DNA from: Burkholderia puraquae
Lineage (GTDB): Bacteria > Pseudomonadota > Gammaproteobacteria > Burkholderiales > Burkholderiaceae
Direction: 5' to 3'
Assembly (NCBI RefSeq): GCF_002099195.1
Contig: NZ_NBYX01000008.1
Coordinates: forward strand, 62,001 to 126,000
Length of the DNA: 64,000 bases
The translations under genes and the position numbers were made by a program. The notes under the pieces are model-generated. The model did no database searches. It had not been told where the DNA came from and saw only the letters and a program-made list of their open reading frames with translations. Shown piece after piece: positions 35,245 to 43,997 of the stretch (positions are counted from its first letter, which is position 1; the number at the start of each line of letters is the position of its first letter).

Positions 35245-36750
35245 TCAATCTGGCCGTCGCGCGCCGGACGACGACCACTCGCCGACATCGTCGAGCGGAT
35301 ACACCGGCCGCGCAAGCCGCTCGTAGCGGAACAGCCCGTAGTCCGAACCCGTCACGCCGCGGCTGTCGCATTCGACCAGCGCGGCCGCGATCGGCACGAA
35401 CACCGGCCGGCAATACATCCGCGATTTCAGCAGCAGGAAGCGCGCGCGGCGCGGATCGACGCCGGCGCTCTCGAACACGCCGAGATCCCACGGCTCCTGC
35501 GTGCGTTCGGTGATGACGAGCGTGGCCGCGCCGATATCGAGCACGGCCGTGCGGCCCATGTACGCGCGCTGGCCCGTATAAGTCGGCCCCGTGATCACGT
35601 ATTCGCCGTCGGTCAGCGCGCGCACGATGCCCGTCGCACGAAACGGCTCGCGCCGCACACCGCCGTGCGACGGCAGGCGGTTGCCGACCGGTACCGTGAC
35701 GGTCGCACCGACACCCGCGTCGATCAGCGCCGCGACGGCTTGCGGGTCGCACAGCGGCCCGCTGACGATGCCGTCGAGCCCGTGCGCAAGCGCGGCCTCG
35801 AGCAGGTCCATCGTGTCGCACGGGCCGCCCGACATGCAGTTGTCACCGTGATCGAGCATCAGCACGGGCCGATCCGCGCCACGCGCGAGCGCCGCCGCCT
35901 GCGCGACCGATTCGGCGAGCGGCGCGCTGCGATAGACGAACGCGTCGCGCGCGTCCCAGATCTGCTGCGCGATGCGCTCGGCCACCGCATCGGCCGCGGC
36001 CCGGTCGCCATCGGCCACCACGACGACGCTGATACACGGCGCGGGAATGTCCGCGAGCGAGAAGCCGGGCAGCACCGATACCGCGAGCATCCCGTCGGCC
36101 TCGGCCGCGCGCGCGGCCTCCACCGCGCGCTGCATCGCGCCTTCGGCACTCGCGCTGCGCAGCGTCGACGCCATCAGCGGCGGCTGCCGCCACGCGAGCA
36201 CGGGCCGCGCGCGGCCGTGCAGCCGGTCGAGCAGCACGCGTGCCGCATGCTCGCCCGTCTCGTACATGTCGACGTGAGGATAGGTCTTGAAACTGACGAT
36301 CACGTCCGCATGATCGACCATCTTCTGCGTGACGTTCGCGTGCAGGTCGAGCGCGACCGCGATCGGCGCGCCGGGCAGTGCCGCGCGCACACGTTCGAGC
36401 AGGTCGCCCTCGCCGTCCGCGCTCTGCTCGGCGACCATCGCGCCGTGCAGGTCGAGCATCACCGCGTCGCAGCCGGGCGCGGCCGCGACGATCGCGTCGC
36501 AGATCGCCGCATATGCATCGGCCGCGACAGGCCCGCTCGGGTTGGCGGCCGCCGATACGGGCGTCACGATCTCGGCGCCTTCACGCTCGGCCGCGTCGAG
36601 GAAGGCGGCCATCGCGGTGCGCATCCCGCGATTCGCGCGATACGCGTCGTCGCCCCAGTCGGGGCCGGTGCGGCCGAACGCGGCCAGCGGCGTTGGCACC
36701 GGCGAGAACGTGTTGGTCTCGTGGTTCATCCGGGCGATCAGGATTTTCAT
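35245..36750 (-). CDS. M81 (MlrC-like) metallopeptidase family protein
   Basis: 501 residues from ATG 36750, overlapping the upstream amidase stop (ATGA at 36747-36750). It has the MlrC pattern throughout: RMNHETNTFSPV near the start, LDLHGAMV, ALDLHANVT, GDNCMSGGPCDTMDLLEAAL and the C-terminal half with RTAVLDIGAATLVITERTQEPWD. The Glu/Asp/His residues in these motifs are the expected metal ligands. The founding member opens linear microcystin, but most relatives sit in amino-acid or nitrogen operons with unknown amide substrates. The context here (M20 amidase and LIV importer) favours a small imported amide. Confidence 0.88.
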   Translation of the reverse strand: MKILIARMNHETNTFSPVPTPLAAFGRTGPDWGDDAYRANRGMRTAMAAFLDAAEREGAEIVTPVSAAANPSGPVAADAYAAICDAIVAAAPGCDAVMLDLHGAMVAEQSADGEGDLLERVRAALPGAPIAVALDLHANVTQKMVDHADVIVSFKTYPHVDMYETGEHAARVLLDRLHGRARPVLAWRQPPLMASTLRSASAEGAMQRAVEAARAAEADGMLAVSVLPGFSLADIPAPCISVVVVADGDRAAADAVAERIAQQIWDARDAFVYRSAPLAESVAQAAALARGADRPVLMLDHGDNCMSGGPCDTMDLLEAALAHGLDGIVSGPLCDPQAVAALIDAGVGATVTVPVGNRLPSHGGVRREPFRATGIVRALTDGEYVITGPTYTGQRAYMGRTAVLDIGAATLVITERTQEPWDLGVFESAGVDPRRARFLLLKSRMYCRPVFVPIAAALVECDSRGVTGSDYGLFRYERLARPVYPLDDVGEWSSSGARRPD

Positions 36751-38036
36751 CGTGCGCGGCCCTCCACGATCCCGGCGGCGCCCAGCATCGCGTGCAGCAA
36801 TACGTTGCAGCCGGCCTCCAGATGCGCGGGATCGGCCTCCTCGATCTCGTTGTGACTGATCCCGTCCTTGCACGGCACGAAGATCATCGCGGTCGGTGCG
36901 ACGCGCGCGAGATACACGGCGTCGTGGCCCGCCCCGCTGATCACGTTCATCGACGACAGCCCGAGCGTGCTCGCGCCCGCGCGAACCTGCTCGACGAGTG
37001 CCGTATCGAACGGCTGCGGCGGGAAGTACACGACCTGCTCGACGTCGATCGGCATGCCGGCCGATGCGCCCAGCTCGGTGCACGCCGCGCGCAGTTCGGC
37101 ATCCATCGCCGCAAGCGTCGCATCGTCGGCCGCGCGCAGGTCGACGGTCAGCGTCACGCGGCCCGGAATCACGTTGCGCGAATTCGGGTGCACGTCGACC
37201 CAGCCGACCGTGCCGCGTCCATGCGGCGGATGCGCGCACGCGATGGCGTTCACCTTGCGCACGAGATCGGACGCGACGAGCAGCGCGTCGCGCCGCAGCG
37301 CCATCGGCGTCGGGCCGGCGTGCGCCTCCATGCCGTGCACGGTCACGTCATACCAGCGCTGCCCGAGCGCGCCCTCGACCACGCCGATCGTCGTGTCGTG
37401 CGCCTCCAGTACCGGGCCCTGCTCGATATGCGCTTCGAAATACGCGCCGACCGGATGAGCGCTCCGCCCGTCGCCCGCATCGCCCGCATAGCCGATCGCG
37501 GCCAGCGCGTCGCGCACCGACACGCCGTCGCGGTCGCACTGTGCGAGCGCATGGTCGAGCGTGAACGCGCCCGCGAACACGCCGGAGCCCATCATCACGG
37601 GCACGAAGCGCGAGCCTTCCTCGTTGGTCCAGACCGCGACCTCGAGCGGCGCCCGCGTGCGCACGCCCGCGTCGTCGAGCGTGCGCAGCACTTCGAGGCC
37701 CGCGAGCACGCCGTAGTTGCCGTCGAACTTGCCGCCGGTCGGCTGCGTGTCGATATGGCTGCCCGTCGTCACGGGCGGCAGGTCGTCGCGTTCGCCCGCG
37801 CGCCGCGCGAATATGTTGCCGATCGCGTCGACCCGTACCGTGCAGCCGGCTTCCTTCGCCCATGCGGTGAACAGGTCGCGCGCCTCGCGATCGAGTTCGG
37901 TGAGCGCGAGGCGGCATACGCCCCCTTTGTCGGTCGCGCCGATCCGCGCGAGACGCATCAGGCTGTCCCACAGCCGCGCGCCGTCGACGCGCAAGCCGGA
38001 CGCCGCGACGCCCGGTGTCGAATCCTGAACTTGCAT
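36747..38036 (-). CDS. M20 family Zn-dependent amidase (hydantoinase/carbamoylase type)
   Basis: 429 residues from ATG 38036. Metal-binding and catalytic motifs of the allantoate amidohydrolase/N-carbamoyl-amino-acid hydrolase branch are seen: TGSHIDTQPTGGKFDGNYGVLAGLE (His and Asp), NEEGSRF (Glu pair), AHIEQGPVLE and the closing SGAGHDAVYLARVAPTAMIFVPCKDGISHNEIE. Such enzymes release ammonia and CO2 from N-carbamoyl amino acids, or ammonia from allantoate. It is the first enzyme after the LIV genes in a leftward operon and is coupled to the MlrC-like gene. The product would feed the transaminase/dehydrogenase genes nearby if it is an N-carbamoyl beta- or omega-amino acid; that link is inference. 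Confidence 0.9.
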   Translation of the reverse strand: MQVQDSTPGVAASGLRVDGARLWDSLMRLARIGATDKGGVCRLALTELDREARDLFTAWAKEAGCTVRVDAIGNIFARRAGERDDLPPVTTGSHIDTQPTGGKFDGNYGVLAGLEVLRTLDDAGVRTRAPLEVAVWTNEEGSRFVPVMMGSGVFAGAFTLDHALAQCDRDGVSVRDALAAIGYAGDAGDGRSAHPVGAYFEAHIEQGPVLEAHDTTIGVVEGALGQRWYDVTVHGMEAHAGPTPMALRRDALLVASDLVRKVNAIACAHPPHGRGTVGWVDVHPNSRNVIPGRVTLTVDLRAADDATLAAMDAELRAACTELGASAGMPIDVEQVVYFPPQPFDTALVEQVRAGASTLGLSSMNVISGAGHDAVYLARVAPTAMIFVPCKDGISHNEIEEADPAHLEAGCNVLLHAMLGAAGIVEGRAR

Positions 38037-38070
38037 CGATGGAATTCCTCGCAATGAAAGGGCGCGGCGC

Positions 38071-38772
38071 TTACGCGACACCGACGCCCAGGTAACGGTC
38101 CTTCACCTCGTGATCGGCCGCGAACGCCGCGTTGCTGCCTTCGTAGACGATCACGCCCTGTTCGATCACGAAGTGGCGGTCGGCGAGCTGCGTGCACACT
38201 TCGAGGTTCTGTTCGACGAGCAGGATCGCGACGCCGGCCGCCTTGATCTGCTTCAGCTGCGCGACGATCTCCTCGACGATCACCGGCGCGAGCCCCTCCA
38301 CCGGCTCGTCGAGCATCAGCAGCCGCGGGTGGTTCATCAGCGCGCGGCCGATCGCGAGCATCTGCTGCTCGCCGCCCGACAACTGCGCGCCGCCGTTGCG
38401 GCGGCGCTCCTTCAGGCGCGGGAAGATCCGGTAGATGTCGTCGAGCTGCCACGGCGATTCGCGGCGCGCACCGAGCCGCAGGTTCTCCTCGACCGACAGC
38501 AGGCGGAAAATCCCGCGATGCTCGGGCACGAAGCACAGGCCGCGCGCGGCGATCCGGTGCGCGGGCTGCCCGGACACCGGCCGGCCCGCGAACGTCACCG
38601 TGCCGCCGGTCGGTGCGACAACGCCCGCGATCGTCTTGAGCGTCGTCGACTTGCCCGCGCCGTTGCGGCCGAGCAGCGTCACCGTCTCGCCTTCGTTCAC
38701 GTTCAGCGAAAGGCCCTGCAGGATGTGGCTCTTGCCGTAGCAGGCATGGACTTCCTTCACGTCGAGCATCAT
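38071..38772 (-). CDS. Branched-chain-amino-acid-type ABC transporter ATPase (LivF-like)
   Basis: 233 residues from ATG 38772 (two adjacent ATG codons; overlap with LivG-like stop). Walker A GRNGAGKST at about 35-43, signature LSGGEQQ, Walker B LLMLDEPVEGLAP and switch His-equivalent region ILLVEQNLE are intact; the VEQN form instead of TH is normal for LivF. It works with the LivG-like ATPase on the LivH/LivM membrane pair. It is the last transport gene before the M20 amidase. Confidence 0.93.
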   Translation of the reverse strand: MMLDVKEVHACYGKSHILQGLSLNVNEGETVTLLGRNGAGKSTTLKTIAGVVAPTGGTVTFAGRPVSGQPAHRIAARGLCFVPEHRGIFRLLSVEENLRLGARRESPWQLDDIYRIFPRLKERRRNGGAQLSGGEQQMLAIGRALMNHPRLLMLDEPVEGLAPVIVEEIVAQLKQIKAAGVAILLVEQNLEVCTQLADRHFVIEQGVIVYEGSNAAFAADHEVKDRYLGVGVA

Positions 38773-39536
38773 GCGCGGCCTCCCGTGATCATGTTGCCGA
38801 GATACGCGCTGCGCACGCGCTCGTCGCCGCGAATCGCATCCGGCTTGCCTTCGACCAGCACGCGGCCCTGCTGCATCACCGTAATCGTGTCCGAGATGTC
38901 CATCACGATGCCCATGTTGTGTTCGATCAGCACGACCGTGTAGTCGTCGCGCAGGCCACGGATCAGCGCCTTCATGTCGTCGAGATCGTCGATCCCCATG
39001 CCCGAAGTCGGCTCGTCGAGAAAGATCGCGCGCGGCCGCGCCGCCAGCGCCATCCCGACCTCGAGCCGGCGCTGCTGGCCGTGCGACAGCACGCCGGCCG
39101 CCGTATCGGCGAAGCGCTGCAGGCCGAGCCGCTCGAGCACGTCGTCGACGATGCCGTCGTGCGCGAGCGCACCGCGCGGCGGCGCCCACGGATTCAGCGC
39201 ACGCCGCGATTCGACGCCCTGCGCGGCGACGCGCAGGTTCTCGCGCACGCTCAGGTTCGGAAACAGGCTCGTCACCTGGAACGAGCGCGCGATGCCGCGC
39301 CGCACGCGCTTGTGGTCGGGTTCGCGCGACACGTCGTGACCGTCGAACAGGATCGAGCCCGCCGTGATCGGCAACGTGCCCGTCAGCGTATGGAACAGCG
39401 TCGTCTTGCCCGCACCGTTCGGCCCGATCACCGAATGCACGGTGCGCGGCATGATCCGCAGATCGACACCGCCCAGCGCCGTGAACTTGCCGTAGCGCTT
39501 GACGATGCCGCGCGCCTCGAGAATCGCTTCGCTCAT
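38769..39536 (-). CDS. Branched-chain-amino-acid-type ABC transporter ATPase (LivG-like)
   Basis: 255 residues from ATG 39536. Walker A GPNGAGKTT at 38-46, signature LSHGQQRRLE, Walker B IFLDEPTSGMG and LIEHNMGIV switch. It has the LivG-type inserted helical stretch (ALNPWAPPRGALAHDG). Both ends overlap neighbours by four bases, typical of the tightly coupled liv order H-M-G-F. Confidence 0.93.
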   Translation of the reverse strand: MSEAILEARGIVKRYGKFTALGGVDLRIMPRTVHSVIGPNGAGKTTLFHTLTGTLPITAGSILFDGHDVSREPDHKRVRRGIARSFQVTSLFPNLSVRENLRVAAQGVESRRALNPWAPPRGALAHDGIVDDVLERLGLQRFADTAAGVLSHGQQRRLEVGMALAARPRAIFLDEPTSGMGIDDLDDMKALIRGLRDDYTVVLIEHNMGIVMDISDTITVMQQGRVLVEGKPDAIRGDERVRSAYLGNMITGGRA

Positions 39537-40576
39537 TGCCGCTCCCCGGTCGTCGCTGCCGTGCGTCCGCCGCGCCGCAGCGACGCCGCGATACGTTCAC
39601 CCAATCCCCACAACCCGCGCTGCATGAACAGGCTGACCGCGATCAGCACGAGGCCGAGCAGCAGCAGCCAGCGCGGCCACAACGTCGACAGCCAGTCCGC
39701 GAACAGCACGTAGAACGCCGCGCCGAGCACCGACGCGAACAGGTTGCCCGTGCCGCCGATCACCGTCATCACGAGGATCATCTCGCTCGTGTGGTAGTCG
39801 ATGTTCGACAACGGCGCGATGCCCGTCATCAACGCGTGCAGCGCACCGGCGAGGCCCGTGACGGCCCCCGAGATCACGAACGCCGCGAGCTTGAAGCGCT
39901 TCACGTCGTAGCCGGCCGCGGCCGCGCGCGCCTCGTTGTCGCGGATCGCGAGCAGCGTGCGGCCGAACACCGAGCGCGACACGCGCAACAGCAGCCAGAA
40001 CACCACGACGAACAGCACCGCGACGAAGCCGTAGTAGCGCCACGGCGAATCGATCGGGACGAGCGGATGCCCGAATGCGGACAGCACGGGGCGCGGAATG
40101 TCGAGCAGCCCATTGTCGCCGCCCGTGAGGTCCGGCGTCGTGTAGGCGAGAAAGTAGAACAGCTGTCCGAACGCGAGCGTCAGCATCACGAAGTAAGTGC
40201 CGCGCTGCCGGATCGAGAACCAGCCGACGAGCGCGGCCGCGACGGCACCGAGCACGGCGGCGGCGACCAGCGCGGCGGTCACCGACGCGACGCCGTGCGT
40301 CAGCACCAGCCCCGCCGCGTAGCTGCCGAGCCCGAAGAAGATGCCCTGCCCGAACGACAGCAGCCCCGTGTAGCCGAGCAGCAGGTTGCAGCCGAGCGCG
40401 GCGAGCGCGAACACCAGCACTTCGGTCGCGAGCGAGCCCGAGCTCAGTGCGACCGGCAGCACGCACACGACGGCCACCGCGAGCCAGCCTTCCGGCCGCC
40501 GCAGCGCGCCGCGCCACGGCTGCGGGCGTGACGTGGCCGCCGTCCCGGGCGGCAGCGGTTTCGACGATTCGATCAT
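39533..40576 (-). CDS. Branched-chain-amino-acid-type ABC permease (LivM-like)
   Basis: 347 residues from ATG 40576. About nine hydrophobic segments with the family stretches LGYTGLLSFGQGIFFGLGSYAAG, RQRGTYFVMLTLAFGQLFYFLAY, IRDNEARAAAAGYDVKRFKLAAFVISG (coupling loop) and VIGGTGNLFASVLGAAF. It forms the inner-membrane channel with the LivH-like protein, whose stop overlaps its start. Confidence 0.92.
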   Translation of the reverse strand: MIESSKPLPPGTAATSRPQPWRGALRRPEGWLAVAVVCVLPVALSSGSLATEVLVFALAALGCNLLLGYTGLLSFGQGIFFGLGSYAAGLVLTHGVASVTAALVAAAVLGAVAAALVGWFSIRQRGTYFVMLTLAFGQLFYFLAYTTPDLTGGDNGLLDIPRPVLSAFGHPLVPIDSPWRYYGFVAVLFVVVFWLLLRVSRSVFGRTLLAIRDNEARAAAAGYDVKRFKLAAFVISGAVTGLAGALHALMTGIAPLSNIDYHTSEMILVMTVIGGTGNLFASVLGAAFYVLFADWLSTLWPRWLLLLGLVLIAVSLFMQRGLWGLGERIAASLRRGGRTAATTGERQ

Positions 40577-41433
40577 GCGGCCCTCCCCAGCAACCCGTTC
40601 GGACGCAGCAGCAGCACGGCCGCCATTGCGACATAGATCATCAGCCGCGCACCTTCCGGCCACAGCGTGCTCATCAGGCTCTGCACGATGCCGACCAGCA
40701 GCCCGCCGACGAGCGCCCCGAGAAAATTCCCCATCCCGCCGACGACGACCACGACGAACGCGACGCCGAGCGCCTCGATTCCCATGAACGGGTCGACGCC
40801 GCGGATCGGCGCGGCGAGCACGCCCGCGAGTGCCGCCGTCGCCGCGCCGAGCGCGAACACGAGGCTGAACACGCGCGTCACGTTGATGCCGAGCAGCGAC
40901 ACCATCTCCGACGATTCGCTGCCCGCGCGCACCGTACTGCCGAGCCGCGTGCCTTCGAGCACCCACCACAGCAACGCGGCGAGCACGGCCGTGAACGCGA
41001 TCACGAACAGCCGGTATTTCGGGTAGACGAAGCCGCCCCAGATCACGACGCCGTTCAGCGCGTCGGGCGGCGGCACGTTGTCGCCGAGCGGGCCCCAGGC
41101 GAGGATCGCGCATTCCTGCAGCACGAGCGCGAGCCCGACCGTCGCCAGGATGTGGAATTCGTGCTGCTGCGCGTACACGTGACGCAGCACGAGCTTTTCG
41201 ACGCCCCACGCGAACGCGCCGACGACGAGCGGCACGACCGCGAGCGCGACCCAGAAATTCGCCGACCATTGCAGCGCCTGGTAGCAGAGATACGCGCCGA
41301 GCAGGTAGAACGCGCCGTGAGCGAAATTCACGAAGCGCAGCAGGCCGAACACGATCGACAGGCCGACGGCGAGCAGGAAATACAGCATGCCCACGCCGAT
41401 GCCGTTGACGATCTGCAGCAGATAGACGTTCAT
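40573..41433 (-). CDS. Branched-chain-amino-acid-type ABC permease (LivH-like)
   Basis: 286 residues from ATG 41433. Eight or so membrane segments, with GLLRFVNFAHGAFYLLGAY near the start, the coupling loop RAGSESSEMVSLLGINVTRVFSLVFALGAA and VVVVGGMGNFLGALVGGLLVG near the end. Partner of the LivM-like permease. It follows the binding-protein gene after 69 bases. Confidence 0.92.
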   Translation of the reverse strand: MNVYLLQIVNGIGVGMLYFLLAVGLSIVFGLLRFVNFAHGAFYLLGAYLCYQALQWSANFWVALAVVPLVVGAFAWGVEKLVLRHVYAQQHEFHILATVGLALVLQECAILAWGPLGDNVPPPDALNGVVIWGGFVYPKYRLFVIAFTAVLAALLWWVLEGTRLGSTVRAGSESSEMVSLLGINVTRVFSLVFALGAATAALAGVLAAPIRGVDPFMGIEALGVAFVVVVVGGMGNFLGALVGGLLVGIVQSLMSTLWPEGARLMIYVAMAAVLLLRPNGLLGRAA

Positions 41434-41502
41434 GGCTTCCGTGTCAGAAAGGAAGGTAACGGACGCCCGCGGCGCACGACGGCCGCGGGCGCATGCACTG
41501 CG

Positions 41503-42711
41503 TCACGCGAGCTTGCAGCTCGTCTTGTCGACCGGCAGGAACGACTGGCCCGAGCTGACGATGTCGGCGTAGTCGTCCGCGTTCTTCATCCGGCTCTTCG
41601 GCTTGCCCTTCAGCAGGTAGTAGTTCTTCAGCACCTGGTGGTCGCCCTTGCGGATTTCCTCCGGGCCCGTGAGGCCGTCGTACTTCATGCCCTCCATCGC
41701 CGCGACGACCTTCTTCGGATCGGCGCTGCCGGCCTTCACCATCGCGTCGACCAGGATCTTCGAGCAGATATACGAGCCCGCGAGGCTGTAGTTCGGGTTC
41801 GCCTTGAACGTGGCGTTCGCACGCTTCACGAGGTCGCGGTTCAGCGGCGAATCGATGCCGTGCCAGTACTGCGCGCCGAAATACACGCCGTCGCAGATGT
41901 CGGGCCCGAGCGCCTCGAACTGCTCGAGGCCGGACGCCCACGCGAGCAGGATCGTGCAGTTGCGCTTCATCCCGAAGCTGACGGCCTGGCGCAGCGTGTC
42001 CGACGATTGCGAGCCGAAATTCAGGATCAGGAGCACGTCCGGCTGCGCGGCCGCCGCATTCGTCAGGTAGCCGCTGAACTCCTTCTCGGCGAGCGAGTGG
42101 TAGCTGTTGCCGACATGCTCGATGCCCTTCTCCTTGAAGATCGCCTTCGCGGCCGACAGCAGGCCGTCGCCGAACACGTATTGCGGCGTGATCGTGTACC
42201 AGCGCTTCGCCTTCGGCAGCATCTGGGTCAACGGGCGCACCGTCTGCTCGATCGCGCCGAAGGTCGGCACCGACCAGCGGAACGTCGCGGCATTGCAATC
42301 CTTGCCGGTGATCTCGTCCGCGCCGGCCGTCGTGATGAACACGCCGCCCGCCTTCTGGACTTCCTTGCCCATCGCCAGCGATTCGGACGACAGGATGCCG
42401 CCCGCGAAGAAACGCACGCCCTTCTGCTGCGCGATCTCCTGCACGCGCCGCACGGCGGTTGCGGGCTTGCCCTCGGTGTCGAGCGCCGTGTAGGCGAGCG
42501 GCGCGCCGAGCACCTTGCCGTATTGCTGGACGACGAGCTTCATGCCGAGATCGGCGTACTTGCCGTTGGCGGCGAACGGCCCCGACATCGGCACCGGGCA
42601 CGCCAGCTGGATGGATGAACCCTGCGCGAACGCGGCACGGGACGACATGCTGCCGAGCGCACCCGGCACGGCCGACAGCGCGGCCAGTTTCAACAGTTCT
42701 CGGCGATTCAA
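41503..42711 (-). CDS. ABC transporter substrate-binding protein, LIV type, Tat-exported
   Basis: 402 residues from TTG 42711, chosen over GTG 42771 because CAGGAG lies seven bases upstream and the protein then starts NRRELLKLAALSAVPG, a clean twin-arginine signal ending about residue 29. The mature part is the periplasmic type I binding fold: VPMSGPFAANGKYADLGMKL, then FFAGGILSSESLAMG and TPQYVFGDG. It binds an amino acid, amide or aromatic acid for the LivHMGF-like importer. The linked amidase and MlrC genes point to an amide or carbamoyl compound; this is inference. Confidence 0.9.
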   Translation of the reverse strand: MNRRELLKLAALSAVPGALGSMSSRAAFAQGSSIQLACPVPMSGPFAANGKYADLGMKLVVQQYGKVLGAPLAYTALDTEGKPATAVRRVQEIAQQKGVRFFAGGILSSESLAMGKEVQKAGGVFITTAGADEITGKDCNAATFRWSVPTFGAIEQTVRPLTQMLPKAKRWYTITPQYVFGDGLLSAAKAIFKEKGIEHVGNSYHSLAEKEFSGYLTNAAAAQPDVLLILNFGSQSSDTLRQAVSFGMKRNCTILLAWASGLEQFEALGPDICDGVYFGAQYWHGIDSPLNRDLVKRANATFKANPNYSLAGSYICSKILVDAMVKAGSADPKKVVAAMEGMKYDGLTGPEEIRKGDHQVLKNYYLLKGKPKSRMKNADDYADIVSSGQSFLPVDKTSCKLA

Positions 42712-42801
42712 GTTGACGCTCCTGATAAAGGGGGACACACGCGATGCGACCGACTGCCAAACCGTGCCCACGCCCTGCAGGATGCGCGCCGCCGGTTGAT
42801 C

Positions 42802-42821
42802 CTATTTATCATGATAAATAG
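42802..42821. promoter_or_regulatory. Perfect 20-bp palindrome, GntR operator candidate
   Basis: CTATTTATCA and TGATAAATAG pair exactly with no spacer. It lies in the 228 bases between the divergent LIV-type importer operon and the gntR gene, 91 bases before the importer start, in an AT-rich island unlike the surrounding GC-rich DNA. It is the most likely binding site for the adjacent FCD-type GntR protein and could control both directions. Confidence 0.7.
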
Positions 42822-42939
42822 AATGAACCTGATGCTAAAGTTGATCAAAATTGGTGTCAATCAGGCAAAATTCCGTACCCGCGCCGGAACGGATCGTCGA
42901 CGATGACGCGGCGCGCAGTCAGACAAAGGAGTCGTGAAG

Positions 42940-43791
42940 ATGGTCATGGACCGAGCCAGGGCGGGCCTCGCGGTCGAAATCAAGCAGCCGAAGCGGGCCG
43001 ACCTCGTCGCCGAGGAGATCAAGCGGCTGATCACCGAGAAGGACCTGAAGCCGGGCGACCGCCTGCCGCGCGAAGCCGAGCTGCAGCAGCTCTACGCCGT
43101 GAGCAAGAGCACGATCCGCGAGGCGTTGAAGTCGCTCGAGGTGCAGGGGCTCATCAAGGTCACGACCGGGCCGTCGGGCGGCGGGATGGTCGTCGAGGTG
43201 CCGCTCGACCGCACGCTGCAGCTCCTGCAGAACTACCTGTTCTTCAAGGACGTGACGATCGACGACATCTACACCGTGCGCAAGCTGCTCGAACCCGAGC
43301 TGGCGGCCGGTGCCGTGCCGCACCTGACCGAGCGCGACTTCGCGGCACTGGAGGCGAACATCGCGTGCTGCGACGGCGCGTCGGGCGTGCACGACCGCGG
43401 CCACATGCTGCGCCAGCGGCAGGAGGACACGACGTTCCACGACATCCTCGCGGCCGCGAACCCGAACCCGTTCCTGCGCTTCAGCTGCGAGCTGATCAAC
43501 GAGATGATCCGGCAGCTGATCGAGTTCCGGAACGATACGCCGCTCGTGGAGCACAAGCGCTTCGGCGAAGCGAACGTGTCGATCCACAAGGCGATCCTGC
43601 AAGCTGCGCGCGAGCGCGACGCCGAACGCGTCCGGGCGCTGATGGTCGAGCACATGACCGAGGCGCCCAAGCATGTGAAGCGGATGAAGGGCAAGCTGCG
43701 CGGGCGGTTGATCCTCGATTCCGAGATCCGCAGGCGGGCCGCCGCGCCCATCGGCGGACCCGATGCGGGCGCAACGGATCCCGACGACTGA
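42940..43791 (+). CDS. GntR family regulator with FCD (FadR-type) ligand domain
   Basis: 283 residues from ATG 42940, placed eight bases after GGAG; GTG 42934 is too close to that site. The N-terminal winged helix is complete: LVAEEIKRLITEKDLKPGDRLPREAELQQLYAVSKSTIREALKSLEVQGLIKVTTGPSGGGMVV. The C-terminal FCD domain (about 95-245) has the metal/ligand residues in TTFHDILAAANPNPFL and NVSIHKAILQAARERDAERVRALMVEHM. It most likely represses the divergent LIV/amidase operon until its ligand is present. Confidence 0.9.
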   Translation: MVMDRARAGLAVEIKQPKRADLVAEEIKRLITEKDLKPGDRLPREAELQQLYAVSKSTIREALKSLEVQGLIKVTTGPSGGGMVVEVPLDRTLQLLQNYLFFKDVTIDDIYTVRKLLEPELAAGAVPHLTERDFAALEANIACCDGASGVHDRGHMLRQRQEDTTFHDILAAANPNPFLRFSCELINEMIRQLIEFRNDTPLVEHKRFGEANVSIHKAILQAARERDAERVRALMVEHMTEAPKHVKRMKGKLRGRLILDSEIRRRAAAPIGGPDAGATDPDD

Positions 43792-43997
43792 TTGCCCGCG
43801 GGCGCGGCGTCGGCTCGACGCCGCGTGCTTCGCCGCGCACGGGATGCGTCAGCCGCGCCGTGGATGCCGAGGCGGCTCCGGGTCGCTACGGTTGTCATGG
43901 CCGCGACGGCCGGACGCCGCGAGCGGCGTCGACACCGGCGAGTACGCATCCGTGCCTCGCTTTCCCCGGGCGGCCGGGATCGTCATCTCCCGCACGC
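43792..43997. other. Convergent intergenic region, nothing recognised
   Basis: 206 GC-rich bases between gntR and the aldehyde dehydrogenase stop. No T-flanked hairpin or supported ORF was found. Confidence 0.4.
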
